Counted from the stretch's first letter, positions 29,161 to 40,430 are shown. The stretch: 64,000 nt of DNA from Pararge aegeria (GCF_905163445.1 NC_053202.1:11222001-11286000); one strand, 5' to 3'. The notes: generated by a model from the letters alone, not told the origin. Made by a program: numbers and translations.

Positions 29161-29439
29161 TCAAAACAATCAATTATAAAAAAAAAATGTTTTTATAAAA
29201 AAAAACCTACATGTTAAAGACATGGCTGTACAGTGATATACCTTTGCCTTTTCCCTCTGTGAAAGAAAAACGTAAAGCCGAGATTTCTTCATTCGATTAT
29301 CATTTTATTTGCGTTTTTGTTTAATTTTAAATTTATAAATGATTTATTTTTAACATATGTATTGGAAAATTACAAAACATATTTTTATGTAAATAACTAT
29401 GTAGGAAGTATAAAACCTACCTAACTATAACCTAAAATA

Positions 29440-29710
29440 AACTATTTAAAAACTAAATAAAATCTAAAACGTCCTCGAAACCACCGCAGCGAGGCACAGT
29501 TCCTAAGATGCTGGCAGCATTGCCCCTCTGGATGGCCAAACTAATTCGTTGGCCAAGGTAACTGCCCGCTCTAGGATCACCGGTAGACTCGATAACCCTT
29601 TTCGATAATTCTTTGAAAAGGGCTCTTGCCTCCGGACCCCACGGTCCCAAAGTCTCTACTCTTTTTTCTCTTTTCTTTTTTCTCTTCTCTCTTTGTTTCA
29701 TTTTGAACTT
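29440..29710 (-). pseudogene. LINE ORF2 C-terminus, minus strand
   Basis: The 82-codon minus-strand frame reads ETLGPWGPEARALFKELSKR, GDPRAGSYLGQRISLAIQRG and NAASILGTVPRCGG. This GPWGPEA...QRGNAASILGT arrangement recurs at the C-terminus of lepidopteran LINE ORF2 proteins (RTE/L2-like). It ends properly at 29453, and an AT-rich 3' UTR follows to about 29340. The upstream part is missing, so this is a 5'-truncated copy; the lysine-rich N-terminus (KKKREKR) may be chance sequence. Confidence 0.7.
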
Positions 29711-29867
29711 CTTTATTTTTATTTTTTCTACAATTATTTTTTTTACACCTTTATATTATTAATTTTTTTACTGTTAAATATGTAATTATTGTGTTCGTTC
29801 TATTTGTTCTTTTTACAATTTATTTAATTTTTTTATGAAAATTTTACTCTCTGCAATAATAATAATG

Positions 29868-30003
29868 TCCTTCCTCAAAGGTGAGTGAAGTCTACCACGC
29901 ACTCGGCCAATGCAACTTGGTGGACTACGGCCTACACCCTTCTAATTCTGAGCGGAACCCCGCGCCCTGTAGTAGGCCGGTACTGACTTAATAATGATGA
30001 TGG
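29868..30003 (+). mobile_element. SINE-2 fragment
   Basis: CTCAAAGGTGAGTGAAGTC, TTGGTGGACTACGGCCTACA, GTAGTAGGCCGGTACTGAC and a (GATGAT) tail. Confidence 0.7.
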
Positions 30004-30387
30004 TGCAAAAGTCTTGCACATTGACAGACGGTTGGGTAAAATTAAAAAAAAAAACATACAAAACAAATCTTTATCATAGACTAAAGAGCAAAGTTCGTAG
30101 CTACGAGTATATTGAATAACAAAGCTGGTTTGAAAATTCTTTTATAATCAAAAGAAAATCGTCTCGATTTAAACATAGACAAATGGTATTAAAACTCGAA
30201 TCGCTTATAACGATGCAAACATTTTTCTCATGCACTTTTGAAATAACAAGCATTTTGTATCTAAGAGAGCCTTTGTTAGTGAATATAATTTAATGATGTC
30301 TTCTTTAACAAAGTTAAAACTACACATATATTTACAGTTCGTCCGATTAAATAGTTTACGAAATGATATTTTGGTAATTATTTGAAA

Positions 30388-30585
30388 ATAAATATACCTA
30401 CTACCTACCATCGCCATTTAGCCCAAAATAAAGCGTAGCTTGTGTTAAGGGCACTAAGATGACTGAATATTATTATGAATATACAGAGACACGTCATGTT
30501 CATCACAAAAACACTTTCCAAATGTGGGAATCGAACCAGCGGCCTCCGAAAGCAAGGTTGCTGTCCACTGTACCAATCGGCCGTC
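30388..30585 (-). mobile_element. SINE-1 copy, minus strand, internally deleted
   Basis: CATCGCCATTTAGCCC through GGGAATCGAACCAGCGGCC; about 50 bp around the CACCCAGACAC block are missing. Confidence 0.85.
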
Positions 30586-30589
30586 ATAG

Positions 30590-31439
30590 CTACATTATTT
30601 AATCACTAGTTGACCCCTGAATTAGGTACCTCTGTGCAAATAAATAACATGGTCTTGCACTAGGAAAAAAAAAAACAATACTAACCCACTGGAAACTTAC
30701 CGTCCGTCCGGAATAAAAAGTAGACTGTGGGCTATTCCAGACTATATTGTGTCACTGTGCTTAACTTGACACAGATCCATTTAACCGTTCTAGCATGCTA
30801 GAGTAATAACAATCCATCTAAACTTTCGCATTTCAAATAGTAGTAGGTATATAACTACAAGAATAAAAAAACGGAAAATCAATATAATATAACACCTAGT
30901 AGGGGGTAGTCACACTTGCACCCACCGGTGTCTCCCATCAGTGGGTGCAAGAGGAATTCAAATGCACCCGTACACTATGTGAGGATAGGAATTAAATTAG
31001 GTACACTAAGTATTGTGTGAATACTCTCAATTAAGATGTCCACAGCGGATACAGTACGTCGCGACGATCTCATTTCAGAATGAGCCGGTCGCGGTACCGC
31101 GGTGGCCGCTTTCAAATCGCGCACACATTTTAAGCGAAGGCACTATAGGGTGTTTAAAAAGGGAACACAGATTCTACTCCTGTCTAACCTAGAATTACGA
31201 GACTTAGTAAGGGGATGATACCTGATGATCTCAAATTTTGGTTCTCAGCTCTCTTAATTCCTGCGATTCCCTATATGCCAACTATCCACCAATAGCCTTT
31301 CCAGCAGTTCGGTATTTATTCTTAGAATATCTTAAAGTAACACAACTTTATAAGGAATAATTATTCTTACAGACAAATTATAACTGGCGACTAACATTCC
31401 TCTAATACGTCAGGAAAGGGTAAAATTATAAAAGGAAAT
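30590..31439. other. unassigned stretch
   Basis: No recognised repeat. CTTGCACCCACCGGTG...GTGGGTGCAAG near 30915-30951 forms an imperfect local inverted repeat. Confidence 0.35.
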
Positions 31440-31850
31440 AAACCCATTTGTAAGCTTAGTTTTTACGCAACAACAAAATGGCGGATCGGAAGCCATTTTG
31501 CGTTCGCAATTTTAATTGGAACGCCAAAAGAACATTTTTCGTGGAATATTTCATTCGAAATGCGGTTGCGGCTGTAAAAAGTTTTATGTGGGCAACCGAT
31601 TAAAATTCCATTTTCAAATCGAACAAATAGGCTCGTTTTTGTGCGACCACGCCTTGACACTTCGCCGCGACGCCAATATGGCGGCCGGGGCAAAAGCGTG
31701 TGGTTAATTAGCCGATTTTTAATACAAATACGGACCTCCGTGTACGCGGCAAAAAGTTACCTGTGCAATTTTATGCTGACAATAAAATATGTTAATTCGC
31801 CATTAAGTATTGCCAATTTTACGTGCGTCGATTTTTAACTTCCTTTTTTC
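31440..31850. promoter_or_regulatory. candidate regulatory element with Pho/YY1-type cores
   Basis: A repeat-free block with three ATGGC/GCCAT cores at 31478-31482, 31492-31496 and 31678-31682. Two of them form the palindrome AAAATGGC-N9-GCCATTTT. GTTAATTAGCCG near 31703 is a homeodomain-type site. The Drosophila Pho and vertebrate YY1 proteins bind such cores. Regulatory function here is inference from motif density only. Confidence 0.3.
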
Positions 31851-32464
31851 CTATTGTTTGTAACTGCTAACCCCATAATGGTTGCCGCAGTAGGTATCAC
31901 TGGTGGTAAGTCGACTGTGGAAGAGCTATCGAAAGTTTTTGAAGTAATACTTCTTTAGGCGCGTCTAGGGAGTAACTCAGATATTTTCAGATTCATACGT
32001 CTGTGTAGTTTCCGCTAATTAAAAATAATAATTTGGATTGTCGTAAGTATATGTGATACACTCCACGCTTCTTGACTTACACGCCAGCTAGTCACAAATA
32101 ACATAATTAATTAGAATTATTTATGTCCAATATTTTCAAACGGATCAATTGTGAATAGCAAAGTCAATAAAAAATCAACAGTTTGAAAAATTTTTTGAAA
32201 ATCTTTTGAAAATCTCTAAATATACTTGTTTATTTATTAGTTTTCAAATAAATAAATTTTCTAACGATTGCGACATTCTATGATATTCAATGACAAGGTT
32301 ATATTGACATGTGCTGATCTAACCTTCAATTTTCTACTCTCAATTATGTGAAAGTGATATAAATGAATTTTAAATAGAATATGAAATGAAATGAAATAGT
32401 GAATATTAAATGAAATAGCGGAGTCCGAGGACCATTTTATTCTTTCATCATAAATAATAATAAA

Positions 32465-32533
32465 AGTTTTTATTCAATCACGCCTACAGTTAACACAGTG
32501 TGTGTTACCTTTAGGCGTGATTGAATTAAAACT
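32465..32533. mobile_element. 69-bp hairpin MITE
   Basis: Arms 32465-32496 and 32502-32533 pair with 3 mismatches in 32. The core TTCAATCACGCCTA is mirrored by TAGGCGTGATTGAA. Too short for coding; typical of a minimal inverted-repeat element. Confidence 0.75.
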
Positions 32534-32629
32534 TTTTTACTGGGGAATGCACTTACATATAGCTTCCTAAAAAGCGAGCCACAATAAACCGCATCACACT
32601 GATGCGGCTTAGGTGGATCCTTGAGTCAT

Positions 32630-32765
32630 CTTCAGTGTTACCAGTCCACTTCAGGGCACGGATCTTCTCCCATAATGAGGAGATTTTAGGTCGTACTCCA
32701 CCACGCTTGTCACCCTTTGAGAACGTTATGGAAAACTCAGGCAATCAATTCAAGCTAGTGATATT
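32630..32765 (-). mobile_element. SINE-2 fragment, minus strand
   Basis: AGTCCACTTCAGGGCACGGA, CATAATGAGGAGATTTTAGG, CTTTGAGAACGTTATGG and CTAGTGATATTTTAAATTG. Confidence 0.65.
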
Positions 32766-32859
32766 TTAAATTGACAATTATAATGAAAAATGCTACCTAC
32801 TTGTCAAACCCTTTCATATTATACCCTTTTTAGGGTTTGTTAAAAATAACTAGTAATTA

Positions 32860-33102
32860 ATTTGGTGATCCATTTTGTTGCGGCGGCTCACGTGGACCGA
32901 TTTCCATGAAACTTAGCTAAGAACACTTTCAAGTAATTCAGCTAGTTGAGCTCCGTTCATGAGCTACGATGCCACAGACACACACATACACATACACGCA
33001 TGCACACGCACTCACGAACACACGGACGAACGCACACATGCGCTCACACACAGACACATCAAACTTATAACACCCCGTCGTTTTTGCGTCGGGGGTTAAA
33101 AC
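32860..33102 (+). mobile_element. retroelement 3' UTR with CA-rich tail
   Basis: GTGGACCGATTTCCATGAAA, AGCTACGATGCCACAGACAC, then a CA-rich run to 33058 and ACACCCCGTCGTTTTTGCGT. This order is characteristic of an insect RTE-like 3' end, but no ORF is attached. Confidence 0.5.
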
Positions 33103-33199
33103 GCACAGTTGTAGTAGCACAGAAGACGCTGTTAACCGTTCTATGTTATATTCCCCTAGTCGCCTCGTACGATGCTAACACCTTATAATGCTATTTTCC

Positions 33200-33690
33200 A
33201 CCGACGGACGTTGGGGTCCCAAGGTGTTGGAATGGCGACCCTGCACCGGTAGACGCAGCGTTGGCCAACCCCGAACGAGGTGGACAAACGACATCAAACA
33301 AGTCGCTGGGAAACGGTGGAAACAAATAAATTCATAAAATAAAATATCCTACGACAGTACGACAGCGTAGCTTGTGTTATGGGTACTAAGATAGCTGACG
33401 AATATTTTTTCATGAATATAATACTTATAAAATACAAATAACCACGGAGACACTGAAAAAAATTCTTGTTCATCACACAAGCATCTTTTTCCAGTTGTGA
33501 GATTCGAACCCTCGGCCTTGGACGCTGAAATCGGGTCGTTGCCCACTGCGCCAACCGGCTGTCTAAAAAAAAGCCGCCCAGGATCGTGGATTTTGGATCT
33601 GTGTTCAGTGGATTTCAGCTGGATTCTGTGTTCAGCAGTGGACGTCAATCGGTTGAAGTGATGCTGATGAATGCTATTTTGGGAATTTAA
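33200..33690 (+). pseudogene. RTE-clade ORF2 C-terminal relic split by SINE-1
   Basis: 33200-33336 (GACGTTGGGGTCCCAAGGTG, GGAATGGCGACCCTGCACCG, AAGTCGCTGGGAAACGGTGG) continues after the SINE at 33564 with AGCCGCCCAGGATCGTGGA and CAGCAGTGGACGTCAATCGG. It parallels 52690-53065. Confidence 0.8.
33337..33563 (-). mobile_element. SINE-1 copy nested in the RTE relic, minus strand
   Basis: CCTACGACAGTACGACAGCG (the CACATCGCCATCTAGCC block is deleted) through TGAGATTCGAACCCTCGGCC to CAACCGGCTGTC. Confidence 0.88.
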
Positions 33691-33719
33691 GATACTAACC
33701 CGTACTCGTACAGTCAAAA

Positions 33720-33955
33720 ATAAAACCCAAATACGCCTTTTGATTTATGAATCCACTTTGATTTAGTAGCGCGAACAAAATTATTTGGTTGATATTTTTA
33801 TGCGCCACGCCGTTTTATTCATATTTAATGGCGCTATTTGTAAATACTCCTATGATTTAGTGGGGACATTATTTCTCGTGAGCGGCCATTAGTGCGGGGT
33901 GTACTAATAAACTGGATTTGTGGACGCGAGTAATTTTGTTTCTATCGCATAAGGG
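33720..33955. other. low-repeat block with Hox-like AT cores
   Basis: ATTTATGCGCCACGC-like and TTTATTCATATTTAATGGCG sequences without repeat resemblance. Possible non-coding regulatory DNA; motif evidence only. Confidence 0.2.
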
Positions 33956-33957
33956 CT

Positions 33958-34658
33958 GAATTTTTTATTGCCTGGAAGCAAGCTGCTCCGCTTTCATCTC
34001 ACACAAGATAGTCAAAGTCAAAGTCAAATATTTATTCAAATAGGCACAGAGATGGCACTTTTGTTGCGTACATTAAATGTAAAATATCACATAGGAGTCA
34101 GTTGATGGTGATAAATAAATTCGTCAACTTAAAACTACGAGGCTACGAGGGTTCCAAGCGCGCCCTGGCCTAAAAGGCTGGTCTAAAAAGAAGCCCACAA
34201 CAAACTTAGCCGGTTGTTATTTTTTTTTTGTTATCACCATCTCACATTTTCATTTAAAAACTATTAAAGAAGCAACCTGGTTAGAGCAATAATTTACACC
34301 CAAGAATTTTTATCGTTGACGTAGTCCTTAATACTATAATAGGACTTTTCTATTAGCTTACGTTTAAAACAAACTTTGTACTTTTGCAGAGACATCTCCA
34401 AGATATCAACTGGTAATTTATTGTAAAATTGTATACAAGTTCCTTTAAATGATATATATATATGTAGTATAGTATAGAACAAAGAATTTTAAATTGTAAA
34501 ACGATGTTGGAAAAGAGCTCCTGAGTTTCTTGCCGGCTTCTTCGCGGTAGAATCTGCCTTCCGAACCGGTGGTAGAGTCACTACAAACAGACATACTTGA
34601 CGTTTAAAAGTGCTTATTTTACCTACTTGAAAAAAATGAATTTTGAATTTTGATTTTT
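33958..34658 (+). mobile_element. LINE-A 3' end split by LINE-B
   Basis: 33958-34012 (GCCTGGAAGCAAGCTGCTCC, CTCACACAAGATAG) joins across the insertion to 34485-34658 (GATGTTGGAAAAGAGC, TTGCCGGCTTCTTCGCGG, GAACCGGTGGTAGAGTCAC, AATGAATTTTGAATTTTG). Confidence 0.8.
34013..34484 (-). pseudogene. LINE-B ORF2 C-terminus plus 3' UTR, nested in LINE-A
   Basis: The minus-strand frame to 34294 reads CIQFYNKLPVDILEMSLQKY and KRKLIEKSYYSIKDYVNDK, a C-terminal pattern of CR1/Daphne-like LINEs. The 3' UTR holds the block that defines LINE-B (CCACAACAAACTTAGCCGG, GTTCCAAGCGCGCCCTGG) and ends AAGTCAAAGTCAAAGTC. 5' truncated. Confidence 0.82.
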
Positions 34659-34719
34659 TTTGAATTTATATAACGCTTCTTGGGTGTGAATATGCTTATG
34701 TTCATAGCTTAATATAAAT

Positions 34720-34875
34720 AAACTGTGAGATGGTGATAACAAAAAAATAATTACTCGGCTAAGCTTGTTGTGGGCTCTTCTTAGACCAGGGCGCGTTTGG
34801 AACCCGCGTAGCGTTAGGTTTAAGTTGGCGTACGAAGTTATCACCATCCCTTTACAATTATGTAAACATATATGT
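34720..34875 (+). mobile_element. LINE-B 3' tail
   Basis: TGAGATGGTGATAACAAAAA, TTGTTGTGGGCTCTTCTTAG, GCGCGTTTGGAACCCGCG, TATCACCATCCCTTTACAAT. Confidence 0.8.
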
Positions 34876-35330
34876 ATGAAATTTTTAATTTGAATTAGCT
34901 TCAAAAAGAAAAATTTAAAATTCATTATTATGCCTAGTCTATGTTACTGGATAAAATAGCTTTCTATTGGAAAAAAATAAACCATTAAATCGGTCCAATA
35001 GCTTCGGCGCGAAGAAAGAAACAAAAAACGAACCAAAAAATCTTTCCTGTAAAAAACTTTAACTTTGAGGGAAACGGGAAAACAGATATTCGGTGCGTAC
35101 GAACTCGCGTGTATTTACTAATGAGGATTATCTCTCTGAGGAGTATCCCTAAAATATCAAATGCGCATTCCAAAAATATCAATGCTCACATGACGACGAT
35201 TAACGCTTATGTCAAAATAGAATTCCCCGCTAAAATATTTCCTTCCAGCACCAATCATCCAGAGAATATGCCCCGACCTATTACCTTTTGTAAATAGACG
35301 GAACGTATGCTCACATTTTTATTAGTTACT

Positions 35331-35766
35331 AGCTGTTGCCCACGACTTCGTCTGCGTTTGATTTTGTTTTTTGATGTGACATTCAATTCAGTTGTAGTTC
35401 TAAAAAAAATTAAAGTATTCAGTATCGCTAAGTCTTAAATGAGGGGTTTGCTGCTGTCCGCTGAGGAGTTCTGTACTGTATTTTCAACCACATTAATCAG
35501 ATCTACTCAAAGTTTGGGCAAAATTATATACATAATATAACCTCTACAGTACAAAAATAATTATTTAAATCGGTTATAGTTTGTCGGAGTTATGGTGTAA
35601 AATCGTCAAACACTTTCATCCCTTCTCCCAAAGGAACCAAACTTAATGTCGGGATAAAAAGTATCCTATATTACTTCTAACACTTGCAAGAATATGTGTA
35701 CAAAGTTTCATGAAGATCAGTTAAGAAGGGATAGAGATAGAGATAGGGATAGGGATAGGGATAATT
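35331..35766 (+). mobile_element. RTE-like non-autonomous element, near full length
   Basis: Starts TAGCTGTTGCCCACGACTTC and ends in (GGGATA)n at 35728-35763. The interior shares GTGTAAAATCGTCAAACAC, AATGTCGGGATAAAAAGTAT, CCTATATTACTT and TGTGTACAAAGTTTCATGA with the minus-strand copy at 41550-41957. About 430 bp, no coding capacity. Confidence 0.75.
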
Positions 35767-35794
35767 GACGGACCATGCAACTGATAACGACTAA

Positions 35795-35843
35795 GTACTG
35801 ACAAAGACGTGCCGCTAAGCGATTTAGTGTTCCGGTTCGAACT
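35795..35843 (+). mobile_element. SINE-3 fragment
   Basis: CTGACAAAGACGTGCCGCTA AGCGATTTAGTGTTCCGG core only. Confidence 0.6.
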
Positions 35844-36114
35844 CCAAAATACAACTGAGTTCGTTGGTTATCAATAAAAGTTAATAGTTTTCTATTAACG
35901 CCGCTATGGTAGTTACTCGCGACATCGATTGCATTGAACTTCCGAAAAGAATCCGGTATAACTATTTGCTAATAAAAAATATTAATAAATTATATAGAGC
36001 CTTTAACTCTGTAGGTCAGCTTCGACATTATTGCTGCTCGATTTCAGTAGATCAAGGTATACAACAAACAAAACAATGTATGTTTACACTATTTTTAAAA
36101 TAAATTTACTATAA

Positions 36115-36382
36115 TAAATAAACATAAATAAACATACTACGTCAATACACACATCGCCATCTAGCCCCAAAATAAGCGTAGCTTATGTTATAGGTACTAA
36201 GATAGCTGATGAATATTTTTTTATGAATATAATACACATAAATACTTTTAATATACAGATAAACACCCAGACACTGAAAGGCATTCATGTTCATCACACA
36301 AACATTTTCCAGTTGTGGGAATCGAACCCACGACCTTGGACTCAGAAAGCAGGGTTGCTGCCCACTGCGCCATTCTGCCGTC
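36115..36382 (-). mobile_element. SINE-1 copy, minus strand
   Basis: CATACTACGTCAATACACAC through GGGAATCGAACCCACGACC to CATTCTGCCGTC; one of the best preserved copies. Confidence 0.92.
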
Positions 36383-36782
36383 AAATAAAATATTTATGCG
36401 TTATGCATACATTCATAGTGGCAACGAAGGATGGTGCGCGCCTAAGTAAATATCTGGCAATTACCTTGTTTAATACTACCATATTAGAGCGCAGAATACG
36501 CATCTACCATTGTTAAAACCTCTCAGGCCGTAACCAAATATTTCAAATATTATTAACACACAAACGTATTCCTTATTTCCAAAACAATAAGTGCTATAAT
36601 TAAAAACAACATTAAATTTGAATATTTTATAATATTTTTTCTATACCGCTTAATTGCCACGGAAGTAGACTTTTATACATTTGAACCGCATTGGTCTCTA
36701 ATGTTGAATAAATAGTGATACGACATTGATCGATTTATCGATAACGTATAGATTTGATATTTCGACTCGAATGTATTTCTGT

Positions 36783-37125
36783 AAGGCTGGCTGTAGCCCG
36801 TGACTTTGTCCGCGTTAATTACGAGATTTCCCGAGGAGTTTTGTAGTTAATAGGTATTACCTATCACACATTATCGTGTAGTACCTACATAACTTTTATG
36901 TATCATCAATAGTTTCTAAGCGCACTACCATTATTAAATTTTATAGGCAAAATTTTGCGTATTTAAAATTTACAGTTTTTTTTACTTGTAGCTTATGTTA
37001 CCTCGGGATTGTTAAGTCTTCTTTTAGTAAAAAATGGTTAAAATCGGTCCAGTAGTTGTGGTGTCTTTTCAGTACAAACAAACCAACATATTAATCTGTC
37101 CTGTTTGTAATATTAATTAAATAAT
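36783..37125 (+). mobile_element. RTE-like fragment
   Basis: GGCTGTAGCCCGTGACTTTG, GGTTAAAATCGGTCCAGTAG, ACAAACAAACCAACATATTA. Confidence 0.5.
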
Positions 37126-37129
37126 AAAC

Positions 37130-38145
37130 ATATTATGTAGATTTTTTTTTTATTTCTTACGGTGTTGTAATAGTAAGAGTAATTATAAATCTTACAAGAA
37201 CTTTTCGACCCGAGTTTTTCGATGTCGACTTATGTTATTCAAGAAAGTCAATTACTTTCTCAGCATGTAGTATAAACAAAGGTAGTATTCATCAAAATTA
37301 AATTAATATGTTTCTGAACTTATTCCTGAGATCAATAGATATATACTTTTAGGAATTTAAAAGAGATTACAAAATACTAAGGCAGTACAGCAAAATAGTC
37401 CCCAATAATGTTATTAAACCAAACGCACACAGGTTTATTAAATTGTTTGAATGTGATTTGAAGTCATTATAATAATTTAGGGTAGGCATTTTTTACATAA
37501 CTTTTATAAGTACTGAAATGTGATATGGAGGTTATTGGTGAAGCCATTTGTAGCAGTTGTTCAAAAAAAAATTAAAAGAGTAATTGGGCTGAATTGAGTA
37601 CCTCCTTAACTGTTCAAGTCGATTAAAAATATGCGATGTGAAGTTTGTCACAACACTAGCGCAGTGATCAGTCTATTAACGAAGTCGAGCCATAGACAAT
37701 TTGTAACCTCATAACGACTCGTGTTACACCGCATGTCATAAATCATAGACCATTTTTTTAATATTAGAAAAAGTCGACGCGGCAAAATGTCTGCTAATTG
37801 ACATTTTCCTACACATACAGGCCCGTTTAATTATGAAGGTATTTTGACGTTAATGATTTATTAGCCACATTAGAAATACTAAACTTCTAAATAAATTTAT
37901 TTTAGTAGACAAAATATAAACCAAGCTGTACTACACTACAGAACATAGCTTGACTGATCTGACTGACTGATAAAGCCTTTTTATTCCGGGAAATCAGATC
38001 AATCCCTCAGAATTAAAAAAAAAAACCATACAAACGTGGATAAGGCCGGAGGAAAAGCTAGTCAGAAATGAAAATGCTGTAAGAACATCTACGAAGAGTT
38101 TTTTGAACCCGTCTGGTTACTATAAATTGTTATAATATAAAATAA
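37130..38145. other. unassigned AT-rich stretch
   Basis: No gene or repeat identified with confidence. Confidence 0.35.
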
Positions 38146-38455
38146 TCATCATTATCATCATATCAACCCATTACTGGCCCAGGGTAGGGGTCTCCTCCCA
38201 CAATGAGAAGGGGCTAAGGCCGTAGTCCACCACGCTGGCCCAGTGCGGATTGGTGGACTCCACATACCTTTGAGAACATTATGTATAAGGCATGCAGATT
38301 TCCCCACGATGTTTTCCTTCACCCTTGAAGCAAGTGATATTTAAATTACTTAAAACGCACATAACTTCGAAAAGTTAGAGGTGCGTGCTGGGATTTGAAC
38401 TCGGCCCCCCGAAAGTGCAGTCAAGCTCCTACCCACTGGGCTATTACCGCTTTTT
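38146..38455 (-). mobile_element. SINE-2 copy, full length, minus strand
   Basis: Reference copy of the family. The minus strand starts with a tRNA-like head (TAGCCCAGTGGGTAGGAGC A box; GAGTTCAAATCCCAGCACGC B box), then the body (TCACTTGCTTCAAGGGTGAA, GAGTCCACCAATCCGCACTG, GGGAGGAGACCCC) and a GATGATAATGATGA tail. Length about 310 bp. No protein. Confidence 0.92.
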
Positions 38456-38861
38456 GTAATAAAACAATAATTCAATACAATTATATTTTATTTTAAACCT
38501 TTAAGGCTTTCTACATTCCATTCAACTGTGAATTTTGCCTTTAACAAGATCTTTATTATCATTATTGTTTATAGTAATGGGAATAAAAGCTTAACTAAGT
38601 TCATTAATGTTGGATCGATATAAATACAATACGCGTAAAGCTAAAAAAATATATATAAAAATATTTAACCATCCGACTTCATAGCCATTGGAGTGTAAAC
38701 TATAATAATAGATCCAATATCATAAATAAATTCACAATTGACGATGATTTTATAAATAAAATTAAAAAAAATACACTTTGATCTTCAACAGGCAATTTTT
38801 TGTGCCGTGAGTGTAGCAAGTACATTATTAACGGTTAAAAAAATAAAAAAAGCACCTACAT

Positions 38862-39100
38862 ATAAAGTCAAAGTCAAAGTCAAAGTCAAAAATATCTTTA
38901 TTCAAGTAGGCCCACAGGTGGCACTTTTGATGCGTACATAAGGACCACACGGTAGTGAGATGATGGCGATAACCACATTCGTAAACTTAAAACTAAAGCT
39001 ACGAGGGTTCCAAACGCGTCCTGGTCTAAGAAGAAGCCCACAACAAACTTAGCCGAGTGTTTTTTTTTTGTTATCACCATCTCACAATGTCATTTTAAAT
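38862..39100 (-). mobile_element. LINE-B 3' tail, minus strand
   Basis: AAGTCAAAGTCAAAGTC start, ATCTTTATTCAAGTAGGCCC, GGTGGCACTTTTGATGCGTA, CTACGAGGGTTCCAAACGCG, CCACAACAAACTTAGCCGAG. Confidence 0.88.
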
Positions 39101-39102
39101 AT

Positions 39103-39295
39103 ATACCTTCTTTATACTCTACACTCTATTTGAGGGTACATTGCCAAAGAGCTGTTTGGTGTAGAGTATGAAGAATGAAGAAATTATGTATTACACTATA
39201 CAGATTTTCCTGCTTTTCGCGGAGTATAGCAAATTAAGCTTAATTTTCATAATATATCATGGCATTCCGCACAGTAACGCTTGCTTCTATCCAAT
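39103..39295. mobile_element. fold-back element, copy 2 (partial)
   Basis: TGTTTGGTGTAGAGTATGAA, CTTTTCGCGGAGTATAGCAA, AATTAAGCTTAATTTTCATA, CGCTTGCTTCTATCCAATAC. Confidence 0.7.
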
Positions 39296-39424
39296 ACAGT
39301 TTCGGTGTCATAATGTAAAAATCCGCCGAAGTTCTAAGTGCAAGTCTACCAACGATTACCTTAAGATACCTATCATAAAATTGTACCCCGGCTCAGTTTA
39401 TTATTGGCTCTACTTAAAATTTGT

Positions 39425-39560
39425 AACCCTCCGAATGTGTAGTTATTACCATCTCACACACGCTCACAGTAATGGTAACATATTATATGTATGAACATTG
39501 AACGCTTCATAAGTGCTTGTGATAGGTCTACATGAATAAAACATTTAAGAATTTAAATTT
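39425..39560 (+). mobile_element. LINE-B tail fragment
   Basis: TTACCATCTCACACACG, GAACGCTTCATAAGTGCTTG, TCTACATGAATAAAACATTT. Confidence 0.55.
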
Positions 39561-40005
39561 GTAATTATTAAGTTTATCTGTTTATTTAAATTTCGCGCAC
39601 GATTCAATGGACCGTTCGGTTAAAAAAAAAAGTGTAATGTGCGTACTAATACGTAAAAGTATACTGTTAACATAGCCATTGCTTTGATCGTGGTTAATCT
39701 GTTGTTGAGGAATTCTTTTGCGATCTCCGTACTTTATCAGATCTGCATCACTTTTTTTTTCTTTCAAATGAAAAAAAAAAGGAATTTTAATAATACTGTA
39801 AAGGTCATGCTTTCGTGGAATGCTGCCAAGAAGCTAGCTAGTGTAAGCTGCATTTGCGCGCAAAACAGCCAAGCTGATTCTTTGCGCAAAAAATGAGCCA
39901 GCCTTCAGCTTCTTTTCCTGGGTTTTGTCTCCAGCATAGGTCAGGACCGTCTGTTGTACGTGAGGTACACGAGATGTCCCGGTGAATTACGGTAACACTT
40001 ACACA

Positions 40006-40140
40006 TAGTGGCGTGCATAGAGGGTATGCACAGGGTATATGCAGATGATACAAAAAGTAGATAATCTCCTGTAAGAGTTATATAAACTTAAGGATTAGCA
40101 TTGTAACAGTTATATTTTCTTCATCTTATGCACGCCACTG
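40006..40140. mobile_element. hAT-type MITE, copy 2, perfect 8-bp TSD
   Basis: 135 bp. Ends TAGTGGCGTGCAT and ATGCACGCCACTG are inverted repeats differing only at the outermost base. CTTACACA occurs directly on both sides (39998-40005 and 40141-40148). No coding capacity; it would be moved by a hAT transposase elsewhere. Confidence 0.9.
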
Positions 40141-40207
40141 CTTACACAATACATCTCTTGAATATAGTGTTTTTGTTATTTAAGCAATTAAAATATCAAA
40201 TTAAATT

Positions 40208-40430
40208 ATATCTTTAAATATATTTTTAGTAGGTATAATAGCACTTTTAAAACATTAAGTATGTCTGTTTGTAGTGACTCTAACACCGGTTCCAAAGGCA
40301 GATTCTACCGAGAAGAGCCGGCAAGAAACTCAGTAGTTGCTCTTTTCCGAACTCAACATTTACAATATTTAATATATCTCGCGGGAGATGAGAGCGAATC
40401 TGGCTTCTTTCAATCTAAGGTAGATTGAGT
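40208..40430 (-). mobile_element. LINE-A 3' end, minus strand
   Basis: GCACTTTTAAAACATTAAGT, GTAGTGACTCTAACACCGG, GCCGGCAAGAAACTCAGTAG, GGGAGATGAGAGCGAATCTG. Confidence 0.75.

Noticed and set aside
32938..33188. frames rich in HTHT or VCVR repeats
   Set aside because: Translation of a CA-rich retroelement tail.
35728..35763. telomere-like GGGATA repeats
   Set aside because: Insect telomeres usually use TTAGG; this hexamer is the tail of the RTE-like element and recurs at 41550 in the other orientation.
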